NCBI GenBank assembly: GCA_022508305.1
Contig: JAFLVM010000001.1
Coordinates: 313,347 to 377,346, forward strand
Source: Clostridiales bacterium
Lineage (GTDB): Bacteria > Bacillota > Clostridia > Christensenellales > CAG-314
Direction: 5' to 3'
DNA length: 64,000 nt
The notes beneath the pieces were generated by a model. It was not told the origin of the DNA and made no database searches. It saw only the letters and a list, made by a program, of their open reading frames with translations. Each line of letters opens with the position of its first letter. The stretch's first letter is position 1. The position numbers and the translations under genes are program-made. Of this stretch, positions 44,649-52,786 are shown piece by piece.

Positions 44649-45296
44649 CTACTGCGCTATCGTTTCGTTTTCGTCGCCGTCGGCAATTACGGTGATTTTG
44701 CTGACGGACACCTCGTAGGCGGTACGCGTCACAACCGTTTCGTCGGGTAGCTTCTTTTGATAGTTACGCGACTGAACCCGTCCAACGACGTTGATGTGTT
44801 CGCCGACTGCCAAAGTTCCTGCAAATCGGGCATTGCGACCCCACACGATACAGGGTATGTAATCGCTTTTGTTGTACTGGCGGTTGACTGCTATGAGCAC
44901 GTCGCAAATTTCACGGTTGAAGGGCGTCGTACGGTAAATGGGAGGCTTGCAAATGTAACCTGTCAACTCAAGCGTGTTGGGGTTTATCGTTTCATCGTAG
45001 GGCAGCACTTCTCTGACAAAAACCGTCAGCATGAGCTTACTCTTCTCCCCTACCGTCTTGTTGTAGCTTCGAAACTGACCGCTAACGGTCACGCTGTTGC
45101 CCTCAAAGAAGACGTCGGAAAGCAGATGCTCCGACACGGATATTGGCAACAAATCGTCCATACCCGAAAGTCTTTTGACGGAAAGCGTCACTTCGTAAAA
45201 CTTTTCGCCGTATATTTCATGCGAATAGACGGGCGCGCTGATAACCGTTCCGGAAAGCGTCACGCAGTTGTTGCGTAAATTCGTAGTTGTAGTCAT
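44649..45296 (-). CDS. Double OB-fold single-strand-binding-like protein
   Basis: A 215-residue protein made of two OB-fold units. The first (about 10-95) has NCVTLSGTVISAPVYSHEIYGEKFYEVTLSVKRLSG; the second (about 105-205) has NTLELTGYICKPPIYRTTPFNREICDVLIAVNR, YIPCIVWGRNARFAGTLAVGEHINVVGRVQSRNY, which is the SSB/PriB pattern. The acidic SSB tail is only weakly present (DGDENETIAQ). It may bind single-stranded DNA in replication or recombination. It is not the usual single-OB Ssb of Firmicutes and could be an additional paralogue. Confidence 0.75.
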   Translation of the reverse strand: MTTTTNLRNNCVTLSGTVISAPVYSHEIYGEKFYEVTLSVKRLSGMDDLLPISVSEHLLSDVFFEGNSVTVSGQFRSYNKTVGEKSKLMLTVFVREVLPYDETINPNTLELTGYICKPPIYRTTPFNREICDVLIAVNRQYNKSDYIPCIVWGRNARFAGTLAVGEHINVVGRVQSRNYQKKLPDETVVTRTAYEVSVSKITVIADGDENETIAQ

Positions 45297-45338
45297 ATAT
45301 TTGCTCCCTTAGTATATTTGATTTCTTTTCGTAAGATT

Positions 45339-46088
45339 TTACACCACGTTGGCGGCAGATTTGTCGGATATTTGTTTGCCCGAATTGTCTATGTAGTAGT
45401 TGTCGGTGTAAATAAGCTCGCCGATGGGGCAAAACTTGAGGTTTTTCAGCTTCATTGCCTCGAATATCAACGGCAATGCCTCAACAATGTGGTCGCTGTT
45501 GTTGTGACAGAGAATGATGTCACCGCTAACCGCTGTTTGAACGCGCTCGCATATCTGCCTTGCAGAAAGTCCTTTCCAATCCAAGCTGTCTACGCTCCAC
45601 TGAATTGTGTACAGTCCCAAACCCTTGGCGACACTAAGCAGTTGATTGTTGTAATCGCCAAACGGAGGTCGAAAAAGCTTAACCGGCTTACCCGTCAACT
45701 CGAAAATCTTTTTGCTACTGCTGACAAGTTCCTCGCGACATTGCGCTTCGGACAGTTTGCTCATTTGCGGGTGCGTGGCGCTGTGAGTACCTATCTCGAA
45801 ACCGCGAGAGGCAATTTCTGCTACCATTTCAGGGTATTTGTCCACCCAAAAGCCCACCAAAAAGAAGGTTGCCTTGACTCCGTACTCATCGCAAACGTCC
45901 ATTATCTGCCGCGTTTTGTCCGCGCCCCACGCTGCGTCAAAGCTTATTGACACGTAGCCGTCGGATCTGTCCACGCAGTAGATTGGCACTTCGCGTTGAT
46001 TTGCCACAACGGTGGACAAGCCGCCCATGCCGCACACCAGTAAGACGCATACCAAAGTTATTGACACTGCTACTATCGTCTGTTTCAC
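45339..46088 (-). CDS. PdaB-like polysaccharide deacetylase
   Basis: A NodB-domain hydrolase, 249 residues from the GTG at 46088. An N-terminal membrane/signal segment (about 4-30) anchors or exports it. The NodB motifs are SFDAAWGADKT (motif 1, the metal Asp pair), THSATHPQMS (motif 2 with the two metal His), FRPPFGDYNN (motif 3) and DIILCHNN late (motif 5). The SFDAAWG variant is typical of the sporulation protein PdaB group and related Clostridial deacetylases, which act on peptidoglycan or another glycan. The GTG at 46100 is a less likely start; GGTGG precedes that at 46088. Confidence 0.85.
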   Translation of the reverse strand: MKQTIVAVSITLVCVLLVCGMGGLSTVVANQREVPIYCVDRSDGYVSISFDAAWGADKTRQIMDVCDEYGVKATFFLVGFWVDKYPEMVAEIASRGFEIGTHSATHPQMSKLSEAQCREELVSSSKKIFELTGKPVKLFRPPFGDYNNQLLSVAKGLGLYTIQWSVDSLDWKGLSARQICERVQTAVSGDIILCHNNSDHIVEALPLIFEAMKLKNLKFCPIGELIYTDNYYIDNSGKQISDKSAANVV

Positions 46089-46289
46089 TGTACCACCCAC
46101 AAAAGTTAGCGGTCAACAACCGAGCAGTTGTAGTAACATTATAACACGGTGTATAACCGCGAAAATATCACACTACTGTCGATTATTCACTCTTTTTGAG
46201 GTATTATATTCGAGATAATATTCACTTATGCCCAAGGCGTTGATTGAACAGGTGTTTTTATAAAGTGATGAAAAAGTGTTGCAAAATAA

Positions 46290-46318
46290 TTGACAAAATG
46301 ACGTGCAAGTGGTAATAT
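46290..46318 (+). promoter_or_regulatory. Promoter of the tRNA-Asn gene
   Basis: TTGACA (46290-46295) and TAATAT (46313-46318) are 17 bp apart, 20 bases before the mature tRNA. Confidence 0.8.
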
Positions 46319-46337
46319 ACAAAAGCAATTTGAATAT

Positions 46338-46412
46338 TCCTCGTTAGCTCAGCGGCAGAGCATCCGGCTGTTAACCGGAGGGTCGTTGGTTCAAACCCAA
46401 CACGGGGAGCCA
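46338..46412 (+). tRNA. tRNA-Asn (GTT)
   Basis: A cloverleaf folds with acceptor TCCTCGT paired with ACGGGGA, D-arm GCTCAGCGGCAGAGC, anticodon arm CCGGCTGTTAACCGG with anticodon GTT, and T-arm GTTGGTTCAAACCCAAC. The 3' CCA is encoded. It is followed by a strong terminator, so it is a single-gene transcript. Confidence 0.97.
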
Positions 46413-46418
46413 AAAAAA

Positions 46419-46446
46419 ACACTTGATGTTATCAAGTGTTTTTTTA
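46419..46446. terminator. Terminator of tRNA-Asn
   Basis: AACACTTGAT (46419-46428) and ATCAAGTGTT (46431-46440) form a 10-bp stem followed by a T tract, with an A tract on the other side, so it can also end the converging XRE gene. The stem resembles the groEL terminator (ACACTTGA). Confidence 0.92.
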
Positions 46447-46974
46447 TTTGATACCGTATTTTGCTGCGTAATCGCAAACTATATTTTTGAAACGCTCATT
46501 CTTGAAGCTGTTTTTGACGTCAGTTAAATCGACGTATGAACCACTAATTATCTTTTGAATTGTTGCTTCTGCTACAAAAACTTCGAAAACGTACTCGTCT
46601 GAAAAAGCGGCTTCAATGTCGGTATTCATTTTTTCATTTATGCCGTTTATTGCCGAGCGATACAAAAGATTGTCTTTACCAAGAAGTTCCCCCATTCTTT
46701 TTAGACAAAAAATCGCCTCTTTCATATCCGCTATTGTAATTTTCCCACGGAAATTTACTTCTGCTTTACCGCCGGACAATATACTGTCAACAGTTGTTTC
46801 CAATACATCGGCAAGATCGAGCAATATCGCCGTATCAGGCAGGCTTTCACCGCGTTCCCATTTGCTTACAGCTTGAAAGGAAATACCCAACCGTTCTCCC
46901 AATTCGTTTTGAGTTAGCCCCTTTGCCTTTCTAAGATCAGCAATTTTGTTACCAACACTACTTGTATCTAACAT
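46444..46974 (-). CDS. XRE-family transcriptional regulator
   Basis: A 176-residue DNA-binding protein. Residues 8-66 are an XRE HTH (VGNKIADLRKAKGLTQNELGERLGISFQAVSKWERGESLPDTAILLDLADVL). The C-terminal 100 residues are helical and unrecognised, perhaps a dimer or sensor part. GGAGG precedes the ATG. The promoter at 47012-47040 is flanked by two GCCGAC repeats, a possible self-operator. Base composition is more AT-rich than the flanking housekeeping genes, which may mean transfer. It is divergent from the HTH-NadE gene and could regulate it. Confidence 0.82.
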   Translation of the reverse strand: MLDTSSVGNKIADLRKAKGLTQNELGERLGISFQAVSKWERGESLPDTAILLDLADVLETTVDSILSGGKAEVNFRGKITIADMKEAIFCLKRMGELLGKDNLLYRSAINGINEKMNTDIEAAFSDEYVFEVFVAEATIQKIISGSYVDLTDVKNSFKNERFKNIVCDYAAKYGIK

Positions 46975-46996
46975 ATTTCACCTCCATTGTTTTTTC

Positions 46997-47040
46997 GCCG
47001 ACATCGTTTTTATTATAGCCGACGTTTACCTTATTGACAA
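46997..47040 (-). promoter_or_regulatory. Promoter of the XRE gene with direct repeats
   Basis: On the minus strand TTGTCA (47040-47035) and TATAAT (47017-47012) are 17 bp apart. On the plus strand GCCGACATCGTTT (46997) and GCCGACGTTTA (47018) flank the -10 box as direct repeats 21 bases apart, about two helical turns. Confidence 0.6.
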
Positions 47041-47172
47041 TAACCGCTTGTTTGAGATAATCATCCGTTGTTATCAACTCACGGTAGAATTGATATTTTA
47101 AGACTTTTTAATACGATTTTATAAAATAGAACTTTTATTTCGTTATTTTTTTATAATTATTAGCCGAATTAG

Positions 47173-47211
47173 TTGATAAACACACACTAAATATGGTAAA
47201 ATTTATATAAT
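47173..47211 (+). promoter_or_regulatory. Promoter region of the HTH-nadE gene
   Basis: TTGATA (47173-47178) and TAAAAT (47197-47202) with 18 bp between; a TATAAT at 47206-47211 is an alternative -10. The rest of the 260-base gap to the XRE gene is AT-rich without other features. Confidence 0.55.
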
Positions 47212-47234
47212 ATACAGTCCAATTTGGAGTAAAT

Positions 47235-49382
47235 ATGGAAAAGGTTGTAAAAAGGTTAAATGAAGCAAAAAAACGCAAAGGCTACACGTTAAAACAGTTG
47301 TCGGAAGCAAGCGGGGTAACGCTCGGTACCGTCAACAAGATTATGAGCGGCGAACTGCAAAAAATAAAGTCTGATAAGCTGGAAAAACTTGCAAATGCCT
47401 TGAACGTTAGCGTGGACTACCTACTTAACGGTGACGACGCAGCTACAACTCACACAATTGAAGCTTGGACGGGCAGCGATTACCTCGGTTTGGTAAAGAT
47501 TGCCTGCATTTCACCCGAAGTACGCGTGGGCGACGCCGCTTTCAACGCTGCGGACATCGTTGCGCGTGCAAAGGCTGCCTGCAAAGATGGGGTAAAGATT
47601 GCGCTATTCCCCGAATTGTGTCTGACGGGCTACACTTGCGGGGACTTGTTTTTCCAATCAGCATTGCGAAATGCCACTCTGTTCGCGCTCAAAACGGTGT
47701 GTGACGAACTTGCGCAGCTTGATATAGTCGTAATCGTAGGTCTGCCTCTGTGCGACAACTTAGGCAAACTGTACAACGCGGCGGCAGTTGTCTACCACGG
47801 CGAAGTGTTGGGCGTTGTTCCAAAGAAAAATTTGCCAAACTACAACGAATTTATGGAAAAGCGCCTGTTTAGCACCTACGATGGGGAAAACACCACCGTA
47901 ACGCTATTTGGCAAGCAGGTACCCTTTGGCAACAGGCTACTGTTTGCAAACTCTCTGAATCGCGAAGTGCGCTTTGCAATAGAAATCTGCGAGGACGTGT
48001 GGGTTGCCGACGCGCCCTCCGTTTACCACTCCAACTCTGGCGCGAATGCCGTGTTTAATCTTTCGGCAAGCAACGAAACGATAGTAAAAAGCGACTACCG
48101 CAAAAAGATGATTGAAATACAGTCGGCAAAGTGCGGCGTAATTTACGCCTACTGCTCGGCGGGAATGTCGGAATCCACCTCTAATACCGTTTTTTCCGCG
48201 CATAACATAATTTGCGAAAACGGCGAATGCCTATCAGAGGCGCAACCGTTTACAACGGGTTATGCAGAGGCGTCGGTGGACTTTGACTTCATTGAAAACG
48301 AGCGCGCGCACCTCGACCACTCCCCCTCGACAGCAAGCGGCTACACAACAATTAGTTTTGCGTTACCCTGCGGCGGACAGGCGCGCGTATACAACAGTTC
48401 ACCCTTTGTTCCGACAAATCCCGCCGAACGAAACGCTGTTTGCGAAAAGGCTCTTACGATACTTGCTTACGGATTGAAAAAAAGAATAGAACACGTAAAG
48501 GCAAGCAAGCTTGTACTGGGAATTTCCGGCGGCAGCGACAGCACGTTGGCGCTAATTATATGTTCTCGGGCGCTCAGGCTCTTGAACCGCCCCGCAAGCG
48601 ACGTTGTGGCAATCACTATGCCCTGCTTCGGTACGAGTGGGCGTACTCTCAACAATTCCATCGCCCTTGCAAACGCATTTGGAGCGACGTTAAGACAAAT
48701 TGACATTACGGATGCAGTTACGCAACATCTCAAAGATATTGGACACGACCTGACGAAAACCGACACCACCTACGAAAACGCTCAAGCGCGTGAGCGTACG
48801 CAAGTGCTGATGGACGTTGCCAACAGCGTCAACGGTTTAGTTATCGGCACGGGCGACATGTCCGAGGCAGCCCTTGGCTGGTCAACCTTCAACGGCGACC
48901 AAATGGCAATGTACAACGTAAACGCGTCGGTACCAAAGACGCTTGTGAAAGCAATCTTGAAATACGTTGCGGAAAATTCCAACGCCGAAACAAAGCGCGT
49001 GCTGTTGGACGTACTGGACACTCCCGTCAGTCCCGAGCTGTTACCGCCGAGTAGTGACGGTGTAATTCAACAAATTACGGAAAACTCCGTAGGTCCGTAC
49101 GAACTGCACGATTACTTCCTGTTTATGCTTATTCGAAAGGGATTTGCACCGCGCAAGGTTTACGAACTTGCCAAACTGTCATTCGACGGTATTTACGACG
49201 AACAAACAATACTCAAATGGTTGAAGTTCTTTATCAGACGGTTGTTTACGCAACAGTTCAAACGCAGCTGCTCGCCCGACAGCGTTCGCCTCGGCTCGGT
49301 GGACATTTCCAGAATGGGATTTAGAATTCCGAGCGACGCCGACTGCAACGTTTGGTTAGCGGAATTAGAAAATCTGAAATAA
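47235..49382 (+). CDS. nadE: Glutamine-dependent NAD synthetase with N-terminal HTH domain
   Basis: The enzyme amidates nicotinate adenine dinucleotide to NAD. It has 715 residues. Residues 1-66 form an XRE-type HTH (RLNEAKKRKGYTLKQLSEASGVTLGTVNKIMSGE). Residues about 85-345 are a nitrilase-type glutaminase with catalytic Glu127, Lys197 and Cys252. Residues about 400-690 are the synthetase with the PP-loop SGGSDST (431-437) and later GTGDMSEAALGW. All catalytic residues are present. The HTH is in the same frame with no stop or restart, and GGAG lies before the first ATG, so it is a true fusion. It may link NAD synthesis to transcription, perhaps of its own gene. Confidence 0.93.
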   Translation: MEKVVKRLNEAKKRKGYTLKQLSEASGVTLGTVNKIMSGELQKIKSDKLEKLANALNVSVDYLLNGDDAATTHTIEAWTGSDYLGLVKIACISPEVRVGDAAFNAADIVARAKAACKDGVKIALFPELCLTGYTCGDLFFQSALRNATLFALKTVCDELAQLDIVVIVGLPLCDNLGKLYNAAAVVYHGEVLGVVPKKNLPNYNEFMEKRLFSTYDGENTTVTLFGKQVPFGNRLLFANSLNREVRFAIEICEDVWVADAPSVYHSNSGANAVFNLSASNETIVKSDYRKKMIEIQSAKCGVIYAYCSAGMSESTSNTVFSAHNIICENGECLSEAQPFTTGYAEASVDFDFIENERAHLDHSPSTASGYTTISFALPCGGQARVYNSSPFVPTNPAERNAVCEKALTILAYGLKKRIEHVKASKLVLGISGGSDSTLALIICSRALRLLNRPASDVVAITMPCFGTSGRTLNNSIALANAFGATLRQIDITDAVTQHLKDIGHDLTKTDTTYENAQARERTQVLMDVANSVNGLVIGTGDMSEAALGWSTFNGDQMAMYNVNASVPKTLVKAILKYVAENSNAETKRVLLDVLDTPVSPELLPPSSDGVIQQITENSVGPYELHDYFLFMLIRKGFAPRKVYELAKLSFDGIYDEQTILKWLKFFIRRLFTQQFKRSCSPDSVRLGSVDISRMGFRIPSDADCNVWLAELENLK

Positions 49383-49434
49383 GTTAAAGCTACTACTTTG
49401 TCGAAATGAAAACTTCACTACAATAGGTAAACTT

Positions 49435-50106
49435 ATGAGAATGCGATTGAAAAAGCACTTGGACGAGCGTATCGCCGAGTGCAAAGATATTTTGCTTGTA
49501 CGCGAGGGCGACGAGTTCTACAAACTGACCGAAAGTGAAAGAGAAAACTTCCGTCAAAACCTGTCTGCCGTGTTTGGAAACGACAATCCCGTCGTGCTGG
49601 AAATCGGTTGCGGTAAAGGCGCTTGGGCGATACAGTCGGCGCGACAAAATCCTAACAAAAATTACCTTGGGGTGGAAAAACTTAGCAACGTTATAGTTGT
49701 AGCGTGCGAACAGGCTTTGCAACATGGGGTGCGAAATTTGAAGTTCCTGAACTGTCGCGCGGAAAATTTGGGCTACGTACTGCCGCCCTGCTCTATTGAC
49801 GAAATTGCCTTGAACTTCTCATGTCCCTTCCCGAAAAAGACCTACGCAAACAGGCGACTGACAAGCAAAAATTTTCTTCAACTGTACAAACGAATACTAA
49901 AACCGAATGCCGTGATTTACCAAAAAACCGACGACCTCAATTTCTTCGAGTGGTCAATGGAAAGCTATCGCGAAAACGGCTACGAGGTGTTCGACGTCTG
50001 CTACGACTTACCTGCAAATGCGGAAGGCAACGTTGTAACCGAATACGAGGCAAAGTTCCGCGCTATAGGAAAACCCATATATTGCTTAAAAGCAAAATTA
50101 AAATAA
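49435..50106 (+). CDS. trmB: tRNA (guanine-N7)-methyltransferase
   Basis: TrmB methylates G46 of tRNA. The 223 residues carry VVLEIGCGKGAWAIQSA (SAM site), NKNYLGVEK, the LNFSCPFPKKTYANRRLTSKNFL segment matching the usual NFSDPWPKKRHAKRRLT, in which Asp-Pro-Trp is Cys-Pro-Phe, and KTDDLNFFEWS. The exchange of the catalytic-loop aspartate region (DPWPK to CPFPK) is unusual and could affect activity. It follows nadE by 52 bases. A dispersed element copy encodes LQHGVRNL. Confidence 0.9.
   Translation: MRMRLKKHLDERIAECKDILLVREGDEFYKLTESERENFRQNLSAVFGNDNPVVLEIGCGKGAWAIQSARQNPNKNYLGVEKLSNVIVVACEQALQHGVRNLKFLNCRAENLGYVLPPCSIDEIALNFSCPFPKKTYANRRLTSKNFLQLYKRILKPNAVIYQKTDDLNFFEWSMESYRENGYEVFDVCYDLPANAEGNVVTEYEAKFRAIGKPIYCLKAKLK
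49716..49742 (-). repeat. ACCCCATGT dispersed element, copy 13 (inside trmB)
   Basis: Core at 49730-49722 on the minus strand (AAATTTCGCACCCCATGTTG), encoding QHGVRN on the plus strand. Confidence 0.7.
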
Positions 50107-50109
50107 TTG

Positions 50110-50137
50110 AAACGCCACCGACATTAGTCGATGGCGT
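50110..50137. terminator. Hairpin between trmB and parC
   Basis: AACGCCACCGAC and GTCGATGGCGTT form a 12-bp stem with one mismatch and an ATTA loop. The T runs on both sides are weak, so termination is likely but not strong. Confidence 0.5.
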
Positions 50138-50158
50138 TATATACTGTCACCAGTTCGA

Positions 50159-50187
50159 TTTACAGTTCACACAAAGGCGAGGGTGTT
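50159..50187. repeat. Second dispersed repeat, copy 2
   Basis: From TTTACAGTTCACACAAAG to GCGAGGGTGTT; 27 of 29 bases match the trmR-trhP copy. It lies between trmB and the 3' end of parC. Confidence 0.65.
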
Positions 50188-50286
50188 CCACTCAAAATTT
50201 TCTGCAACGAGCGATTACTTTCAACACGATAAATATTGTCTTAATCTAAGCGAAGTGAAGCCTTTTTTGAGGGGAATACCCGAGCC

Positions 50287-52773
50287 TTACTCTTTGTCGG
50301 CGGCTGTGCAATATTTGAGTACCTTCTCCACCGCAATGCCGCCGCGCTTACCGTGAGGCAGCTTGCCTTTGTGGTTTTTGCTTTCTACGCTGACGTCGGC
50401 GCTGTCCACTACCGTAGTGTTGGCTTTGTCGTAGATTGCAAACTTGAAGCTTGATTCGCCCACGTACTGCGCAAACACGATTGACGTTCCGTTTACGCCA
50501 AATTCCATACCCTTGGCGCCCTTACAGTTGCGTGCGTGCTTTGTTATGTCGGCAACAGGCAAACGCTTCATAAATCCCTTATTCGTTACCATGAGCGCTT
50601 CGCCCTTGTCCTTTGCTACCTGTCCTGCAAACACTACGTATTCGCCGTCACTCAAGTTGATACACATTACGCCGCCTGCGACTCTGCCTTGAAGGGGTAT
50701 TTCGCTTACGTCAAATCTCGTGCAGCCACCGCGATTGGTGACGTAGAAGATTTCGGTGTCGGGCTTCAATACCTCCACCTTGAACACCTCGTCGCCATCC
50801 TTGCCCTTGTAGCCTTGGAATACCGACTTCAGCAGCTGATATTCCTTCCACTCGGAGCGCTTAATCAGACCTTTGCGGCTGTAAATGAGCAGTTCGCCCT
50901 GCGCCTCGTCCTCTTTACCCTGAACGAACGCGGCAATTGGCACTTCGCCCATTTGCGTCTCGGGGAAGAGTTGCGAAAGCGTTACACCAGGATCGCGGTA
51001 TCTGATTTCCGGCAAATCGCCAACTTGGGTACGGAAACAGTTACCGAGGTTACTGAAGAACATAACCTTACTGTCCGTCTTTGCTTCCACTGCTCTGGTG
51101 AGTAGCTCCGCAGTTGTAGAGCCAATAGCGTCTTTTTGAGACAGATTGAAGTTTTTGAGGGGTATACGCTTAATCGTGTAATCGGCGGCAATACCCACTA
51201 CCACCGTTTCAACGGGTTTTTCGTCCGTTTCACTGGGAACAACTGCGTCCGCTTCCGTCTTGCAGATTTCCGACAAACGCGGAGTTTTGTAGTTGCGTTT
51301 CAAAGTCGCAAGCTCCGTCTTGATAAGGTTCATTTGCTCGCGCTTGTTGTTTATGATGACGTTCAAGCGGGCAATGGTACGCTCCAATTCTTGCAATTCG
51401 TTTACAAGCTTGTTGACTTCCAGCTTTGTGATACGGGCAAGACGCAAATCCAATATTGCTTGCGCCTGACGGTCACTCAAATCAAAGCGTACGCGTAGCT
51501 TGCTCTTAGCGTCGGTCGTTGACGCGGCGTTCTTGATAATCTGAATAACCTCGTCGATATTCTGTACCGCAACAACCAAGCCCTGCACGATATGCGCGCG
51601 TTCCTTTGCCTCGTCCAGTTCGAACTTGCTGCGGCGAAGTATTACGTCGCGTTGGTAAGAAACGTAGTAGGCTATGATGTCGAGAAGCCCCATCAATTGC
51701 GGCTTACCGTCGGCTATCGCCACCATGTTGATGCCGTATGACATTTCCAACTGCGAGTACTTGAGCAGGTTCTTGAGCATCTTGTCAACGTCGCAGTCCT
51801 TGCGCAGCTTGATTACGGCGCGCAAGCCTTCCTTGTCGCTTTCGTCTACGATTTCGGAAATACCTTGGAACATTTCCTTCTTTTCGTCTTTCAAAGCGGC
51901 AATTTTAATGAGCATATCAGCCTTATTTACACCGTAGGGTATTTCCGTAATGACGATGTTACGCCTGTCGCCCTGCGCTACTTCGACGTGCATTTTGGCG
52001 CGAATTGTAATCTTGCCCTTGCCCGTTTCGTACGCCTGTTGAAGTCCGTCACCCGGAATAACGTAGCCGCCTGTGGGGAAGTCCGGCCCCTTGATGATTT
52101 TCATCATGGCGTGTAGGCTGATACGGTTGTTGTCAATGAAAGCAATCGTTCCGTCAATAACCTCGCCGAAGTTGTGAGGCGGAATGTTGGTTGCAAGTCC
52201 GACTGCAATTCCCGTTGCGCCGTTTACAAGCAAGTTGGGGAATCGGCCGGGAAGCATATCGGGCTCTTTCGTCGTGTCGTCGAAATTTCGCGACCAACGG
52301 ACGGTGTCCTTTTCGATGTCACGCAGCAGCTCCAACGCTTGCGGCGACAACTTTGCCTCGGTGTAACGCATTGCTGCGGCAGAGTCACCGTCAATGTTAC
52401 CGAAGTTACCTTGACCGATAATGAGAGGTACGTTCATGGAAAAAGGCTGCGCCATACGCACCATTGCGTCGTAAATGGAACTGTCGCCGTGCGGGTGGTA
52501 ACGACCCATACAGTCGCCGACAATACGCGCAGATTTGCGAGTAGGCTTGTCGGGAGTGTTGTTCTGCTCGTACATCGAGTACAGTATACGGCGCTGAACG
52601 GGCTTCAAACCGTCCTCAACGCGAGGGAGCGCTCTGTCCAATATTACGTGCTCGGCATACGGCATCATGGATTCGTGCATTACCACTTCCATGGGCTTGG
52701 TAAGCAGGTTAGAGCCGTCTTCCATTTTTTCTATTTCGTTGTGTTCCAAATCGAAAATGTCTAACTGTTTCAT
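50287..52773 (-). CDS. parC: Type IIA topoisomerase subunit A (ParC-like; GyrA not excluded)
   Basis: The DNA-cleaving subunit, 828 residues. The breakage-reunion domain has [38 protein letters not shown] with the quinolone-determining Ser and Asp in their sensitive forms, and catalytic Tyr in [11 protein letters not shown]. The tower and coiled-coil gate follow, then a C-terminal beta-pinwheel. The canonical GyrA box QRRGGKG is not found; the corresponding region reads [12 protein letters not shown]. This argues for topoisomerase IV rather than gyrase. It follows the B-subunit gene by 13 bases in one transcript. No second topoisomerase set is in the window for comparison. Confidence 0.78.
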   Translation of the reverse strand: MKQLDIFDLEHNEIEKMEDGSNLLTKPMEVVMHESMMPYAEHVILDRALPRVEDGLKPVQRRILYSMYEQNNTPDKPTRKSARIVGDCMGRYHPHGDSSIYDAMVRMAQPFSMNVPLIIGQGNFGNIDGDSAAAMRYTEAKLSPQALELLRDIEKDTVRWSRNFDDTTKEPDMLPGRFPNLLVNGATGIAVGLATNIPPHNFGEVIDGTIAFIDNNRISLHAMMKIIKGPDFPTGGYVIPGDGLQQAYETGKGKITIRAKMHVEVAQGDRRNIVITEIPYGVNKADMLIKIAALKDEKKEMFQGISEIVDESDKEGLRAVIKLRKDCDVDKMLKNLLKYSQLEMSYGINMVAIADGKPQLMGLLDIIAYYVSYQRDVILRRSKFELDEAKERAHIVQGLVVAVQNIDEVIQIIKNAASTTDAKSKLRVRFDLSDRQAQAILDLRLARITKLEVNKLVNELQELERTIARLNVIINNKREQMNLIKTELATLKRNYKTPRLSEICKTEADAVVPSETDEKPVETVVVGIAADYTIKRIPLKNFNLSQKDAIGSTTAELLTRAVEAKTDSKVMFFSNLGNCFRTQVGDLPEIRYRDPGVTLSQLFPETQMGEVPIAAFVQGKEDEAQGELLIYSRKGLIKRSEWKEYQLLKSVFQGYKGKDGDEVFKVEVLKPDTEIFYVTNRGGCTRFDVSEIPLQGRVAGGVMCINLSDGEYVVFAGQVAKDKGEALMVTNKGFMKRLPVADITKHARNCKGAKGMEFGVNGTSIVFAQYVGESSFKFAIYDKANTTVVDSADVSVESKNHKGKLPHGKRGGIAVEKVLKYCTAADKE

Positions 52774-52786
52774 GGCTTACCACTCC

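Noticed and set aside
46338..46412. tRNA-Asn as attachment site of the phage module
   Set aside because: The module ends 4 kb away on the 5' side of the tRNA, no integrase is present, and no second copy of the tRNA 3' end was seen.
49670..49690. GGGGTGGAAAAA near 49676 in trmB as another dispersed element copy
   Set aside because: It lacks the ACAT half of the core and encodes the conserved LGVEK motif of TrmB, so it is ordinary coding sequence.
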